Shown in pieces: positions 35,519 to 44,238 of a DNA stretch of 64,000 nt. The notes below the pieces were generated by a model. It searched no databases and was not told the DNA's origin. It saw only the letters and a program-made list of their open reading frames with translations. Location: positions 1 to 64,000 of the forward strand of contig NZ_RQVJ01000002.1 in the NCBI RefSeq assembly GCF_003999875.1, read 5' to 3'. Position 1 is the first letter of the stretch. Each line of letters opens with the position of its first letter. The translations under genes and the position numbers were made by a program. Origin of the DNA: Veillonella sp. 3310 (GTDB lineage: Bacteria; Bacillota; Negativicutes; Veillonellales; Veillonellaceae).

Positions 35519-35752
35519 AGCAAAGGGTTCACACTACCTTTGCTAGATAAAGATCTCTCTCTTTATCTACCTAACTTACAATAGGGAAGGGTTCATCTTA
35601 TACCTTCCCAGGTAAAAGACCCTACTTTTACCGAAGGGGCGCCCCCCATTGCCCCAACAAAACATTTGAAGCTATTTCAAATGTTCTCTCTCTTTTTTCT
35701 CAAATACAAAGACCTCGGCTTTATTCTCTTGGCCGAGGTTTTTGTATTTTTT
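35519..35752 (+). ncRNA. Predicted RNA of tandem stem-loops ending in a terminator
   Basis: Six consecutive perfect inverted repeats: AGCAAAGG/CCTTTGCT (35519-35544), AGATAAAG/CTTTATCT (35545-35568), GGGAAGG/CCTTCCC (35584-35609), GGTAAAAG/CTTTTACC (35611-35632), GGGGC/GCCCC (35636-35655) and AACATTTGAA/TTCAAATGTT (35661-35685). A pyrimidine tract (CTCTCTCTTTTTTCTC) follows, then a terminator whose core is ACCTCGG/CCGAGGT with flanks AAATACAAA/TTTGTATTT and a T run (35702-35752). Loops are pyrimidine-rich (ATCTCTCT, ACCCTA, GCCCCCCATT, GTTCATCTTATA). There is no open reading frame with a ribosome site. It looks like a small regulatory RNA of about 235 bases; C/U-rich loops could bind Shine-Dalgarno regions of mRNAs. 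I do not recognise a known RNA family. Confidence 0.78.
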
Positions 35753-35987
35753 AGCTTATAGGGCATGCCTCTATATACCATGCCTGTCATAACGTTAGGA
35801 AATAGATGGATAAAGAGTCTGTGAAAGTGGTAATATTGCTTTATAAATATAGGGAATATGATTGATGAAACGTTGTAAAAATGCTATTATTAGAGGTGAA
35901 CTTTGAGAGATTGATGTGTATCGAAAACACTGAATAAATACAGTCTTTCTGTGGTCCTATATTACAATCCTAAGGAGGGTGAATCTC

Positions 35988-37739
35988 TTGCAAAAACGTA
36001 AAGATTTTATCTGGAAAATGGGCGGTCAGCAAGGTGAAGGTATTGAAAGTTGTGGCGAAATTTTAGCTACTATTCTTGCCAAAGAAGGTTATTCCTTGTA
36101 CAGCCAACGTTTGTTTGCATCTCGTATCAAAGGTGGTCACACAACATTTGCATTACGTATCGCATTAGAACAAATTATGACAGTCGGTGAGCATATCGAC
36201 TTCTTGGTAGCACTTGACCAAGAAACTGTAGATATGCACGGTAAAGAAGTGCGTGAAGGTGGCTTTATCATTTGCGATAGCAAAGTAAATCCTAATTTTG
36301 AAGCTTTCACAGGCACTGGTGTAACATGCTTAGCATTACCAATTTCTGAAACAGCATTACAACAAGGCTCCTTGTTGATGCGTAATATCGTGGCACTAGG
36401 TATGTCCGTTGCGCTATTGGGCTTTGAAACAGAATTGTTCTTAACAGCTATCAAAGCTCGCTTTGCAAAAAAATCTGAAGATATTATTAACAAAAACTTA
36501 CAAGCATTCCAATTGGGTTATCAATTGGTAAAAGACCAATTGGGTGATGTAGAAGTAGATACATTGGATAAACCAACACCAAAAGATCAAATGTTCTTGC
36601 TTGGTAATGAAGCGTTAGCATTGGGTGCGATTGCAGCGGGCTCCCGTTTTATGGCATCTTACCCAATTACTCCAGCTTCTGAAGTTATGGAATACATGAT
36701 TAAGAAAATGGATAAAGTTGGATCTACTGTGGTACAAACAGAAGATGAGATTGCTGCATGTATGATGGCTATGGGTGGCGTATACGCTGGTGTTCGTGGC
36801 TTTACATGTACATCTGGCCCTGGCTTGAGCTTGATGGCTGAGTCTTTATCTATGGCATCTATGGCTGAATTGCCAATGCTGATCATTGATGTACAACGTT
36901 CTGGCCCATCCACAGGTATGGCTACAAAAGTGGAAACATCCGATATTGATGCAGCTTGCTACAATGCACATGGGGACTATTCCAATATCGTCATTGCTCC
37001 AACAAGTATTGAAGAATGTTTCTATGAAATTCAACATGCTTTCAACTTGGCGGAACAATACCAATGTCCAGTTATTTTTATGCCTGATTTACAACAAGGC
37101 TTGAATAAACAATCTGTACCAACATTCGATTTGAACCGTGTTGGTATTGAACGTGGTAATTTGATGAAAGAAGAAGAGTTACCAGCATTGGAAAATCCTA
37201 AATACTTCAAACGTTTTGAATTGACTGAAAGCGGTATTTCCCCTCGTACGATTCCAGGTATGAAAAACGGTCTATTCTTGTCTACTGGTCTAGAGCATAA
37301 CGAAGAAGGTAAACCAGCAGAAGCACCTTCTATGCACGTGGCACAAACAGACAAACGTTTCCGCAAATTATCTACAGTAGCGGATGTATATGAACCATTC
37401 TTGAACAATGCAAAACATGAGGAAGCAGATGTTCTTGTGATCGGTATTAACTCTAGCCGTGGTGCTATCGAAGAAGCAGTGGTAGAATTAGAGGCAGAAG
37501 GCCACAAAGTGAACCATTTACAACTTCGTTTAATTAAACCGTTCCCGAAAGAACAATTGCTACCATTCTATAACAGTGCTAAAAAAGTTGTGATTTGTGA
37601 GCAAAATGCGACAGGTCAATTAACTAACTTATTCCGCATCAATATGCCGAATAAAGAAAAACTTTCTAGTTGCTTAAAATATGATGGCAATCCATTTACA
37701 ACATCTTATGTAAAAGCGGCAATTAAGGAGGTTTTATAA
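35988..37739 (+). CDS. korA: 2-Oxoacid:ferredoxin oxidoreductase, fused gamma-alpha subunit
   Basis: About 583 residues. The N-terminal gamma domain (to about 190) shows GGQQGEGIESCGEILA and SRIKGGHTTFALRI. The alpha domain (about 205 on) shows GNEALALGAIAAGSRFMASYPITPASEVMEYM and TCTSGPGLSLMAESL. With KorB it converts a 2-oxoacid, probably 2-oxoglutarate, and CoA to acyl-CoA and CO2 while reducing ferredoxin. AAGGAGGG at 35972-35979 best supports a TTG start at 35988; a GTG at 35979 overlaps that site. The stop overlaps the korB ATG by one base. Confidence 0.9.
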   Translation: MQKRKDFIWKMGGQQGEGIESCGEILATILAKEGYSLYSQRLFASRIKGGHTTFALRIALEQIMTVGEHIDFLVALDQETVDMHGKEVREGGFIICDSKVNPNFEAFTGTGVTCLALPISETALQQGSLLMRNIVALGMSVALLGFETELFLTAIKARFAKKSEDIINKNLQAFQLGYQLVKDQLGDVEVDTLDKPTPKDQMFLLGNEALALGAIAAGSRFMASYPITPASEVMEYMIKKMDKVGSTVVQTEDEIAACMMAMGGVYAGVRGFTCTSGPGLSLMAESLSMASMAELPMLIIDVQRSGPSTGMATKVETSDIDAACYNAHGDYSNIVIAPTSIEECFYEIQHAFNLAEQYQCPVIFMPDLQQGLNKQSVPTFDLNRVGIERGNLMKEEELPALENPKYFKRFELTESGISPRTIPGMKNGLFLSTGLEHNEEGKPAEAPSMHVAQTDKRFRKLSTVADVYEPFLNNAKHEEADVLVIGINSSRGAIEEAVVELEAEGHKVNHLQLRLIKPFPKEQLLPFYNSAKKVVICEQNATGQLTNLFRINMPNKEKLSSCLKYDGNPFTTSYVKAAIKEVL

Positions 37740-38611
37740 TGGCAACAGCAAATGAATATAGAAATGATATCCGCCCTAACTGGTGCCCAGGTTGTGGTCA
37801 TTATGGGGTACAAGCAGCCATCGCTGATGCAGTAGCTGCTCTTGATATTGCGCCTGAAAAGTTGGCTGTTATCTCTGGTATCGGTTGTTCTAGCCGTATC
37901 GGTGGGTACTTCTATGCCTATGGTGCGCATACTACACATGGTCGTGCACTTCCGTATGCACAAGGTGTGAAATTAGCGAATGAAGATATGAACGTTGTGG
38001 TTTGCGGTGGTGACGGTGATGCCTTCGCGATCGGTATGGGCCATACGATTCATGCTTTCAAACGTAACGTAAATATTACCTATGTGGTTATGGATAACCA
38101 TGTATATGGTTTGACAAAAGGCCAAACATCTCCTCGTTCTGATGTGGGATTTGTGACAAAAACATCTCCTCATGGTTCTTTTGAAAGCCCATTGCCAATT
38201 TGTGAAACCGCCATCGCTTCTGGTGCTACTTTCGTAGCACAAAGTTACATGGTAAACCGTGCACAATTAGTGGATTTAATTAAACAAGGTATGCAACACG
38301 AAGGATTCTCTTTCATTAACGTGTTCAGCCCTTGTGTAACTTACAATAAACAAAATGGCTACGATTACTTCAAAGATAATTTGGTGAATTTGCCAGAAGG
38401 TTATGATCCAACAAATCGTGCAGAAGCATTTGCTATGTTAGGCGAAACAAATGGTCTTGTAACAGGCTTGATTTATCAAGATACAACAAAACCATCCTTT
38501 GAACAAGCATTATATGCAGCAAATGGTGGTCCACACGCTCGTGCATTAGTACATGACGTGGTGAAACCGGATGCAGAGATGTTTGCATCTCTTTGCAACG
38601 AGTTCAAATAG
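37739..38611 (+). CDS. korB: 2-Oxoacid:ferredoxin oxidoreductase, beta subunit
   Basis: 290 residues with the thiamine diphosphate and cluster-related motifs WCPGCGHYGVQAAI, GIGCSSRIGGYF and VVCGGDGDAFAIGMGHTIHAFKRN, and the magnesium-binding DNHVYGLTKGQTSPRS. AAGGAGG precedes the ATG. No separate delta (ferredoxin) subunit follows, as is usual for the two-gene KorAB type. Substrate 2-oxoglutarate is the most likely but is not proven by sequence. Confidence 0.9.
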   Translation: MATANEYRNDIRPNWCPGCGHYGVQAAIADAVAALDIAPEKLAVISGIGCSSRIGGYFYAYGAHTTHGRALPYAQGVKLANEDMNVVVCGGDGDAFAIGMGHTIHAFKRNVNITYVVMDNHVYGLTKGQTSPRSDVGFVTKTSPHGSFESPLPICETAIASGATFVAQSYMVNRAQLVDLIKQGMQHEGFSFINVFSPCVTYNKQNGYDYFKDNLVNLPEGYDPTNRAEAFAMLGETNGLVTGLIYQDTTKPSFEQALYAANGGPHARALVHDVVKPDAEMFASLCNEFK

Positions 38612-38647
38612 AAACGACATATCTCGGTTGAGTATATAGGTAGAATG

Positions 38648-38704
38648 AAAATCCGCATTACTTCTAAAAACTGGCGAAAGTTTTTAGTAAGCAATGCGGA
38701 TTTT
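38648..38704 (+). terminator. Terminator of korAB, first of two related hairpins
   Basis: AAAATCCGCATT pairs with AATGCGGATTTT, with an inner TAAAAACT/AGTTTTTA stem. Confidence 0.8.
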
Positions 38705-38771
38705 CTTTTGCTTTATCATAGTGTCTAATGAGATATGTTGTTTCTATTGGGGGGGACTCGAGGGGGGGAGG

Positions 38772-38834
38772 AAAAGCCGCAGCGCTTCTGAAAACTGACC
38801 TACGCTAAAGTTTTCAGTAAGCACTACGGCTTTT
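38772..38834 (+). terminator. Second related hairpin after korAB
   Basis: AAAAGCCG and CGGCTTTT arms with an inner GAAAACT/AGTTTTC stem. It shares CTTCTxAAAACT and AGTAAGCA with the hairpin at 38648, so the two are paralogous. A decayed third piece (GTGCTAAAGTTTTTATAAG) is near 38886. Between them is a GGGGGG-rich stretch (38750-38771). Confidence 0.7.
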
Positions 38835-38967
38835 CTTGGTGGTAAACATTAGACAGAAACATGTAGGTACTCTAAAAGATAACCTGTGCTAAAGTTTTTA
38901 TAAGTCGTTTGGTTTCTTGTGATTATATGGTTTGCTTGCGGTACTTATTTTATAATTTGTGGATTTT

Positions 38968-38976
38968 TGCTATACT
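38968..38976 (+). promoter_or_regulatory. Promoter of the Fst-like toxin
   Basis: Extended -10 TGCTATACT at 38968-38976; the mRNA would start near 38983. Its leader can fold ACCTCCCC against GGGGGTGG and so hide the ribosome site. Confidence 0.65.
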
Positions 38977-39022
38977 GTAGATGTTACCTCCCCAATACTG
39001 GTGACAGGAAGGGGGTGGATTC

Positions 39023-39115
39023 ATGGAGATCCTAGTCAACTTGTTAATCTCTGTTGTGGCAGGAACGATCAGTCATTATTTCTGCAAGTGGTTAGACAGA
39101 CGGTTTAAAAGGTAA
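39023..39115 (+). CDS. Fst-like small membrane toxin
   Basis: 30 residues starting MEILVNLLISVVAGTI, then SHYFCKW, and ending in a charged LDRRFKR tail. One membrane segment followed by a polar charged tail matches the Fst/Ldr type I toxin group. The strong AAGGGGGTGG lies before the ATG. The surrounding arrangement (convergent antisense RNA, shared terminator, direct repeats) matches the par loci of Gram-positive plasmids and chromosomes. Confidence 0.75.
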   Translation: MEILVNLLISVVAGTISHYFCKWLDRRFKR

Positions 39116-39149
39116 CTAACCCAATCTAGAGGTAGCTCTCTTTAAAAAG

Positions 39150-39213
39150 CAGAACCCCCACAGTAGGCGCTGTGGGGGTTTGTTGTTCCCATGGAACTAG
39201 TCAACTTGTTGTC
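39150..39213 (-). ncRNA. Predicted antisense antitoxin RNA of the Fst-like locus
   Basis: Minus-strand extended -10 TGATATAAT, with its TATAAT at 39225-39220, predicts a start near 39213 and an RNA of about 64 bases ending at the CCCCCACAG/CTGTGGGGG hairpin (39154-39179). The direct repeat CTAGTCAACTTGTT occurs both in the toxin gene start (39032-39045) and in this RNA gene (39197-39210). The two RNAs are therefore complementary there as well as at the terminator. Confidence 0.7.
39154..39179. terminator. Shared bidirectional terminator of the Fst-like locus
   Basis: ACCCCCACAG and CTGTGGGGGT arms around TAGGCG. Confidence 0.85.
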
Positions 39214-39260
39214 AATTGGATTATATCATACTTAGAGAGATTTGTCACTTTAAATATAGA

Positions 39261-39287
39261 AACCCCACAGCTGCAACTGTGGGGGTG
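39261..39287. terminator. Second copy of the Fst-locus-type hairpin
   Basis: ACCCCACAG and CTGTGGGG(G)T around CTGCAA, nearly the same stem as at 39154. It may be a duplicated relic of the antitoxin end or an extra terminator before the MFS gene. Confidence 0.6.
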
Positions 39288-39352
39288 TCGCTTTCAAAAT
39301 CTCATTTGTATTGTTATAATGAGAGTAGATTGAAACAAGGAGTGATAATTAG

Positions 39353-40696
39353 ATGAAATCTGTTTTATATACGATGATGCTGGCGGCGTTTTTGAACCCC
39401 TTTGCATCGAGTTCTCTTACGATGTCTTTTCCAGATATGATGCGCGAGTTTGGAGCATCTACGAATGATATGGCATGGGTGGTAGAAGCCTTTTTGCTAT
39501 GCTGTACGATGGCGGTGATCCCGGCTGGTAAGTTAGCGGATATCTATGGGAAACGCAAGCTGTTTTATATAGGTAGTATTGTATTTACGATAATATCGGG
39601 GCTTATGTGCTTTGTTGGATCTGTAGAGATGTTGACAGTGTATCGGGCATTGCAAGGAATTGCTTTAGGGATTGTATATACTACGTCTATGTCTATTTTA
39701 ACCTTATCTGTACCAGTGGAACGGCGGGGATATGCGTTCGGTATGATTGGCGGAATGGTCTACTTAGGGTTATCCTTAGGACCTGCCTTAGGTGGTTTCC
39801 TAAATTACTATTATGGTTGGCGTAGTATTTTTGTGTTTACTACTTTACTAGGTGTTGTGGCAAATGTGATGGCCTTTCGCTCGTTGCATAAAGAGTGGGT
39901 GCATACACCAGATAGTAGTATTTCTATGAAAAGTTTACTTTTATACGCCTTGGGTATCAGCGCAGTGATGGTTGGTATTACCGAATGGGTTCGCTTTTGG
40001 TGGAGTGTCTATGCTTTTGTAGTAGGATTGGTGGCATTAAGCGTGTTAGGATATGTAGAATGGCATAGTAAGGATCCGCTCATTCCAGTTAGGATATTTG
40101 TGTCGAATCTAGGATTTACTATGTCTAGTGTGGCTGCCATGATGAACTTTAGCGCCACTTTTGGCGTAGGATTTGTATTATCCTTGTTTTTACAAATGAT
40201 AATGGGCTTTGATTCTCGTATGACCGGATTGATTTTATGCATACAAACTGGAATTATGGTATTTTTAGCGCCTCGTATGGGTGCTTTATCTGATCGATAC
40301 AATCCATCCCAATTTGCTAGATGGGGGATGGTGCTCATCGGCTTAGGATTGCTTAGCATGGCCTATGGTACTTTCACTGAAAGTATGGCAATTATCATGA
40401 TAAGCTTAGCCATCGTAGGTATCGGAGTGAGTTGCTTTGCGCCACCGAACAATAATCTAATTATGAGTTCTGTACCGAAAACGTACATTGGCTTTGCCTC
40501 TTCTACGATTTCCACAGTACGTCTCTTGGGGCAAACTATGAGCATGGCTTTGATTGGGGTTATTTTGGCACATACGATAGAAGGAATGTCCGCATTACAA
40601 ATGATGGAGTACAATAGTACCGTCGCATTAGTAGTATTTGGAGTGATCTGCTTAGTAGGGGCTATCCCGGCAGGTGTGCGTAATATGCGGAACTGA
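39353..40696 (+). CDS. MFS transporter, DHA2-like drug efflux
   Basis: 447 residues with about 14 hydrophobic segments. It shows MFS motif A (GKLADIYGKRKLFYIGS), YRALQGIALGIVYTTSMSIL, and motif C-like GLSLGPALGGFLNYYYGWRSIF, which is typical of drug/H+ antiporters. CAAGGAGTG before the ATG is the ribosome site. It stands alone between the Fst-like locus and purB. Substrate unknown. Confidence 0.85.
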   Translation: MKSVLYTMMLAAFLNPFASSSLTMSFPDMMREFGASTNDMAWVVEAFLLCCTMAVIPAGKLADIYGKRKLFYIGSIVFTIISGLMCFVGSVEMLTVYRALQGIALGIVYTTSMSILTLSVPVERRGYAFGMIGGMVYLGLSLGPALGGFLNYYYGWRSIFVFTTLLGVVANVMAFRSLHKEWVHTPDSSISMKSLLLYALGISAVMVGITEWVRFWWSVYAFVVGLVALSVLGYVEWHSKDPLIPVRIFVSNLGFTMSSVAAMMNFSATFGVGFVLSLFLQMIMGFDSRMTGLILCIQTGIMVFLAPRMGALSDRYNPSQFARWGMVLIGLGLLSMAYGTFTESMAIIMISLAIVGIGVSCFAPPNNNLIMSSVPKTYIGFASSTISTVRLLGQTMSMALIGVILAHTIEGMSALQMMEYNSTVALVVFGVICLVGAIPAGVRNMRN

Positions 40697-40836
40697 ACTG
40701 TTAACTAATAGCTGACAGTTCCCCCTGATTTTTGTATAATGATAAGGTAATATAGAATGCCCTGTGAGGTATGACTTTCATAATAGATAGTAAATATATT
40801 TCTATAAGAAAATGGATTAGATAAAGGAGTTAAGGA

Positions 40837-42132
40837 ATGATTAATCGCTACACTCGTGAAGAGATGGGACATATTTGGAGCGAACGCAATGAGTTCGATA
40901 CGATGTTATTAGTTGAAATTTTGGCATCTGAAGCGCAGGCAGAATTGGGTATTATCCCGAAGGAAGCGGCGGTAGCGATTCGTGAGAAAGGTGACTTTCA
41001 AGTAGAACGGATTCGTGAAATTGAACGGGAAACAAATCATGACATCATTTCCTTCGTCACTGCGGTGGGCGAATATGTAGGTCCTGAGTTTGCAAAATAC
41101 ATTCATCTTGGCTTAACGTCCACAGATGTAAAAGATACAGCATTAGGATACATGATGAAACAAGCCTGTGATTTATTGTTAAAAGGGTTGCGTAATTTCC
41201 GTGATGTGTTGGCTCGCCGTGCGGTAGAGTTTAAATACACGCCGATGATTGGTCGTACGCACGGTATTCATGGAGAGCCGATTACATTTGGTATCAAATT
41301 GGTGAATTGGATGTCCGAGATTGATCGCGACATTGCTCGTTTAGAACAAGCTCGTCAGTCTGTAGCGGTAGGTAAATTATCTGGTGCTGTGGGCACGTAC
41401 TCTAATATCGATCCATTTGTGGAACAATATGTATGTGAAAAATTGGGCTTGGAACCTGTGAAAGTAGCGACACAAGTAGTATCTCGTGACCGTCATGCTG
41501 AATTGTTGTCTATGATTGCTGTTATCGGTGGCACCTTGGATCGTATCGCTTTGGAAATTCGTCACTTACAACGTACAGAAGTGCGTGAAGCGGAAGAGTA
41601 TTTCAGTCCGAAACAAAAAGGTTCTTCTGCGATGCCTCACAAACGTAATCCAATTACTTGTGAAAGAATCTGTGGCTTAGCGCGTGTATTGCGTGGTCAT
41701 GCACAAGCGGCATTTGAAGACCAAGCCTTATGGCACGAGCGAGATATTTCTCATAGCTCTGTAGAACGTGTGATTTTACCAGATGCAACGATTACATTGG
41801 ATTACATGATTCATCTAGCTACACGTACAGTAGATAAATTGTTAGTATACCCTGAAAATATGATGAAAAACTTGAACTTAACAGGTGGTCTTGTATTTAG
41901 CCAAACGATTTTAACACATTTGGTGGATAAAGGGGCTGTTCGTGATGAAGCCTATCGTTGGGTACAACATCATGCTATGGCTCGTTGGTTGGAAGGAAAA
42001 GACTTTGCCACAGGATTAAAATCTGACCCAGAGATTACTAAGTATTTAAGCCCTGAAGAAATTGATGCTTGCTTTGATCCAACACCATTGTTACGTCATG
42101 TAGATACTATTATGGCTCGTTTTGGACTATAA
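40837..42132 (+). CDS. purB: Adenylosuccinate lyase
   Basis: Acts twice in purine synthesis: SAICAR to AICAR and adenylosuccinate to AMP. At 431 residues it is of normal length. The fumarase-family signature GSSAMPHKRNPITCE, the substrate motif HLGLTSTDVKDTALG and GRTHGIHGEPITFG with the catalytic histidine are present. AAAGGAGTTAAGG precedes the ATG. A strong terminator follows, and no other pur genes are adjacent. Confidence 0.95.
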   Translation: MINRYTREEMGHIWSERNEFDTMLLVEILASEAQAELGIIPKEAAVAIREKGDFQVERIREIERETNHDIISFVTAVGEYVGPEFAKYIHLGLTSTDVKDTALGYMMKQACDLLLKGLRNFRDVLARRAVEFKYTPMIGRTHGIHGEPITFGIKLVNWMSEIDRDIARLEQARQSVAVGKLSGAVGTYSNIDPFVEQYVCEKLGLEPVKVATQVVSRDRHAELLSMIAVIGGTLDRIALEIRHLQRTEVREAEEYFSPKQKGSSAMPHKRNPITCERICGLARVLRGHAQAAFEDQALWHERDISHSSVERVILPDATITLDYMIHLATRTVDKLLVYPENMMKNLNLTGGLVFSQTILTHLVDKGAVRDEAYRWVQHHAMARWLEGKDFATGLKSDPEITKYLSPEEIDACFDPTPLLRHVDTIMARFGL

Positions 42133-42216
42133 TAAGGGATGTTTTGTATTTTGAGGATATTTGGTATATAATAAGCTTAGGTACTAAGGATTGATAACTC
42201 GAGCATGTTGTCAAAC

Positions 42217-42247
42217 AAAAAAGGACGGTTGCCGCCGTCCTTTTTTG
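42217..42247 (+). terminator. Terminator of purB
   Basis: AAAAAAGGACGG and CCGTCCTTTTTT arms around TTGCCG. Confidence 0.9.
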
Positions 42248-42399
42248 CGTCCTGCATAACATTATAAATGCATACTAACGTAATTAGAATGAATAAAGTT
42301 TATATATTGCTTTCGCAAGAATATCTGTAAATGTATATAAATGAACACTCTATCATTTGTGAAAAAGGAATAGTTATGCATTAAATTCATAGTTGGTAT

Positions 42400-42458
42400 A
42401 TTTACAAATTGAGGTCTCACCCTATATACTAGGAGATAGAGTATATAGGAAAGGTGGA
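42400..42458 (+). promoter_or_regulatory. Leader related to the nikB leader
   Basis: TTTACAAATTGAGG followed by the perfect hairpin CCTATATACT/AGTATATAGG (42421-42449) and GAAAGGTGGATT. The same order of elements precedes nikB at 45921-45984 (TTTACAAAGAGAGG, TTATATACT, GAAAAGGTGGATT). The shared leader may be a regulatory hairpin, or it may simply reflect the duplication. Confidence 0.6.
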
Positions 42459-42516
42459 TTTTATCACCGTTGTATTATTACGTTAGTGATGCCTTACAAG
42501 ATGGTAAGCATGTGTA
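42459..42516 (+). pseudogene. 3' remnant of a nikC permease gene
   Basis: About 58 bases matching the last codons of the intact nikC (47671-47732) from TTATCAC.GTTGT to the stop codon, with a 5-base deletion and a few substitutions. It is joined directly to a nikB-type leader, so the body of nikB and most of nikC have been deleted here. Confidence 0.85.
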
Positions 42517-42528
42517 AAAGGAGGAACT

Positions 42529-44043
42529 ATGAAACGTTGGTTAGTGCTAGCAATGACGTTGGTTGTTACCCTAGGATTATTAGCTGGATGTGGTTCAGAC
42601 ACTAGTAAAAGTGGTAAGCATGCAGGCTTGGGTTTATTTTGGTTTGGGGAAACATTGGACCCAACTCATGAATGGGATGCATGGACATTGACTCGTATTG
42701 GTGCTGGTGAAACATTGGCGACAGTAGATAAAGATATGACATTTCAACCACAATTGGCAGATTCTTGGGAAAATGTGGATCCATTGACTTGGAAATTCCA
42801 TATCCGTGAAAATGTAAAATTCCATAATGGTGTTGTGATGACTCCAGATATGGTGAAAGCATCTATTGAAAGAACTATTGCTAACAGCAAACGTTCTAAT
42901 GATGCCATTAAAATTGAAAGTATCACTGTAGATGGTCAAAACTTGATCTTTAAAACAACAGAGCCAAATGCACATTTATTGGCAGACTTAACAGAACCTG
43001 CTTTCGTGATTGTGGATGTAGCGGACACAAAAGATATGGAAAATGCACCAATCTTAACAGGTCCTTATAAAATTGTGAAACATACGAAACAAGAAGAAAT
43101 TCAACTAGAACAACATAAAGAGTATTGGGGTGGCACACCTGGTTTAGATACGTTGACAGTTAAAAACATCGAAGACAACAGCAAACGTGCTATGGCATTA
43201 CAATCTAAAGAGGTAGATATTATCCAAAAAGTAGACGGTGCTAACCGTAGTTTATTCGAAAATAAAGACTACAACTTATTAGAAGTAGCTGGTGTTCGTA
43301 CGCATATGCTACAAATCAATATGAAAGAAGGTTCTCCATTAGCAAACACTATGGTTCGTGCTGCAATCTCTTATATGATTGATTATGAAGGATTAGCAAA
43401 AGCATTGGGTAATGGTGCGATTCCTGGTGGTGCTACATTCCCTCCAACAGCGAACTTAGGCTTTGATAGCTTGCCAAATAAACAACATCAAGATTTAGCA
43501 AAAGCAGATGAATTGTTAAAACAAGCTGGTTACACAAAAGAAGGCGACGTATATACAAAAGATGGTCAACCATTGCAATTAACAATGGGTGTATGGGGTA
43601 AAGACACTGTATCCTATGAAAAGATCCAATCTGACTTAAAAGCTGCTGGCGTACAAGTAGAGTTAAAACGTGTACAAAGCGCTGATGATGTCTTAGGCGG
43701 TGCTACAGATAATTTAACTATGGGTGAAAATAACTGGTCTACCTTAACAAGTAATGACCCATTCCGTTTCTTATCTGCTTTATTTGCAACAGGTACGAAA
43801 GCAAACCGTGGTGAGTACTCTAATCCTCGTGTAGATGCATTGTTGGATAAAATGACAAATACCTTTGATGCAGAAGAACGTCGTAACATTACAAAAGAAA
43901 TTCAAAACATATTAATTCAAGATAATGCGGCTTACTTCCTGTACTACCCAAGCGCCAATGTTGTAACAACAAAACGCGTTCACAATGCACAAGCATTCCC
44001 AATTGATTATTATTTAATGACGAAGGATGTTACTGTTGACTAA
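42529..44043 (+). CDS. nikA: Nickel/peptide ABC transporter substrate-binding lipoprotein, copy 1
   Basis: 504 residues, solute-binding protein family 5 (NikA/DppA type). The lipoprotein signal has the lipobox LLAGC at about residues 18-22, then a folded domain with LFWFGETLDPTHEWDAW, WKFHIRENVKFHNG, GPYKIVKHTKQEEIQLEQ and YYLMTKDVTVD at the end. It would bind ligand outside the inner membrane and deliver it to NikBC. AAAAGGAGG is 12 bases after the nikC remnant, the spacing expected from a former nikC-nikA junction. It is similar along its length to the minus-strand copy at 44239. Nickel versus peptide is not certain. Confidence 0.85.
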   Translation: MKRWLVLAMTLVVTLGLLAGCGSDTSKSGKHAGLGLFWFGETLDPTHEWDAWTLTRIGAGETLATVDKDMTFQPQLADSWENVDPLTWKFHIRENVKFHNGVVMTPDMVKASIERTIANSKRSNDAIKIESITVDGQNLIFKTTEPNAHLLADLTEPAFVIVDVADTKDMENAPILTGPYKIVKHTKQEEIQLEQHKEYWGGTPGLDTLTVKNIEDNSKRAMALQSKEVDIIQKVDGANRSLFENKDYNLLEVAGVRTHMLQINMKEGSPLANTMVRAAISYMIDYEGLAKALGNGAIPGGATFPPTANLGFDSLPNKQHQDLAKADELLKQAGYTKEGDVYTKDGQPLQLTMGVWGKDTVSYEKIQSDLKAAGVQVELKRVQSADDVLGGATDNLTMGENNWSTLTSNDPFRFLSALFATGTKANRGEYSNPRVDALLDKMTNTFDAEERRNITKEIQNILIQDNAAYFLYYPSANVVTTKRVHNAQAFPIDYYLMTKDVTVD

Positions 44044-44100
44044 ATAGGAAAGCAAATAGTATTTATGATGTCCTAGCCGATGAGAAAAGTAAAACTATAA

Positions 44101-44175
44101 AAAAAGAAACATAAGTGAGGCTACTTTGCTATATCTGAAAACAGTTATATCATGCATCTCACTGATGTTTCTTTT
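44101..44175. terminator. Terminator between the two convergent nikA copies
   Basis: AGAAACAT-AGTGAG pairs with CTCACT-ATGTTTCT around a loop of about 40 bases, with T runs on either side; probably bidirectional. Confidence 0.75.
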
Positions 44176-44238
44176 TATTTTATTATAGTTACATCTTTAT
44201 ACAGTTCTTATAGGAAAGAGACTGAATAGAGCATACCC

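Noticed and set aside
42393-42605. 70-codon plus-strand frame upstream of nikA copy 1
   Set aside because: It runs through the leader and the nikC remnant and into nikA in another frame; explained by the gene scar.
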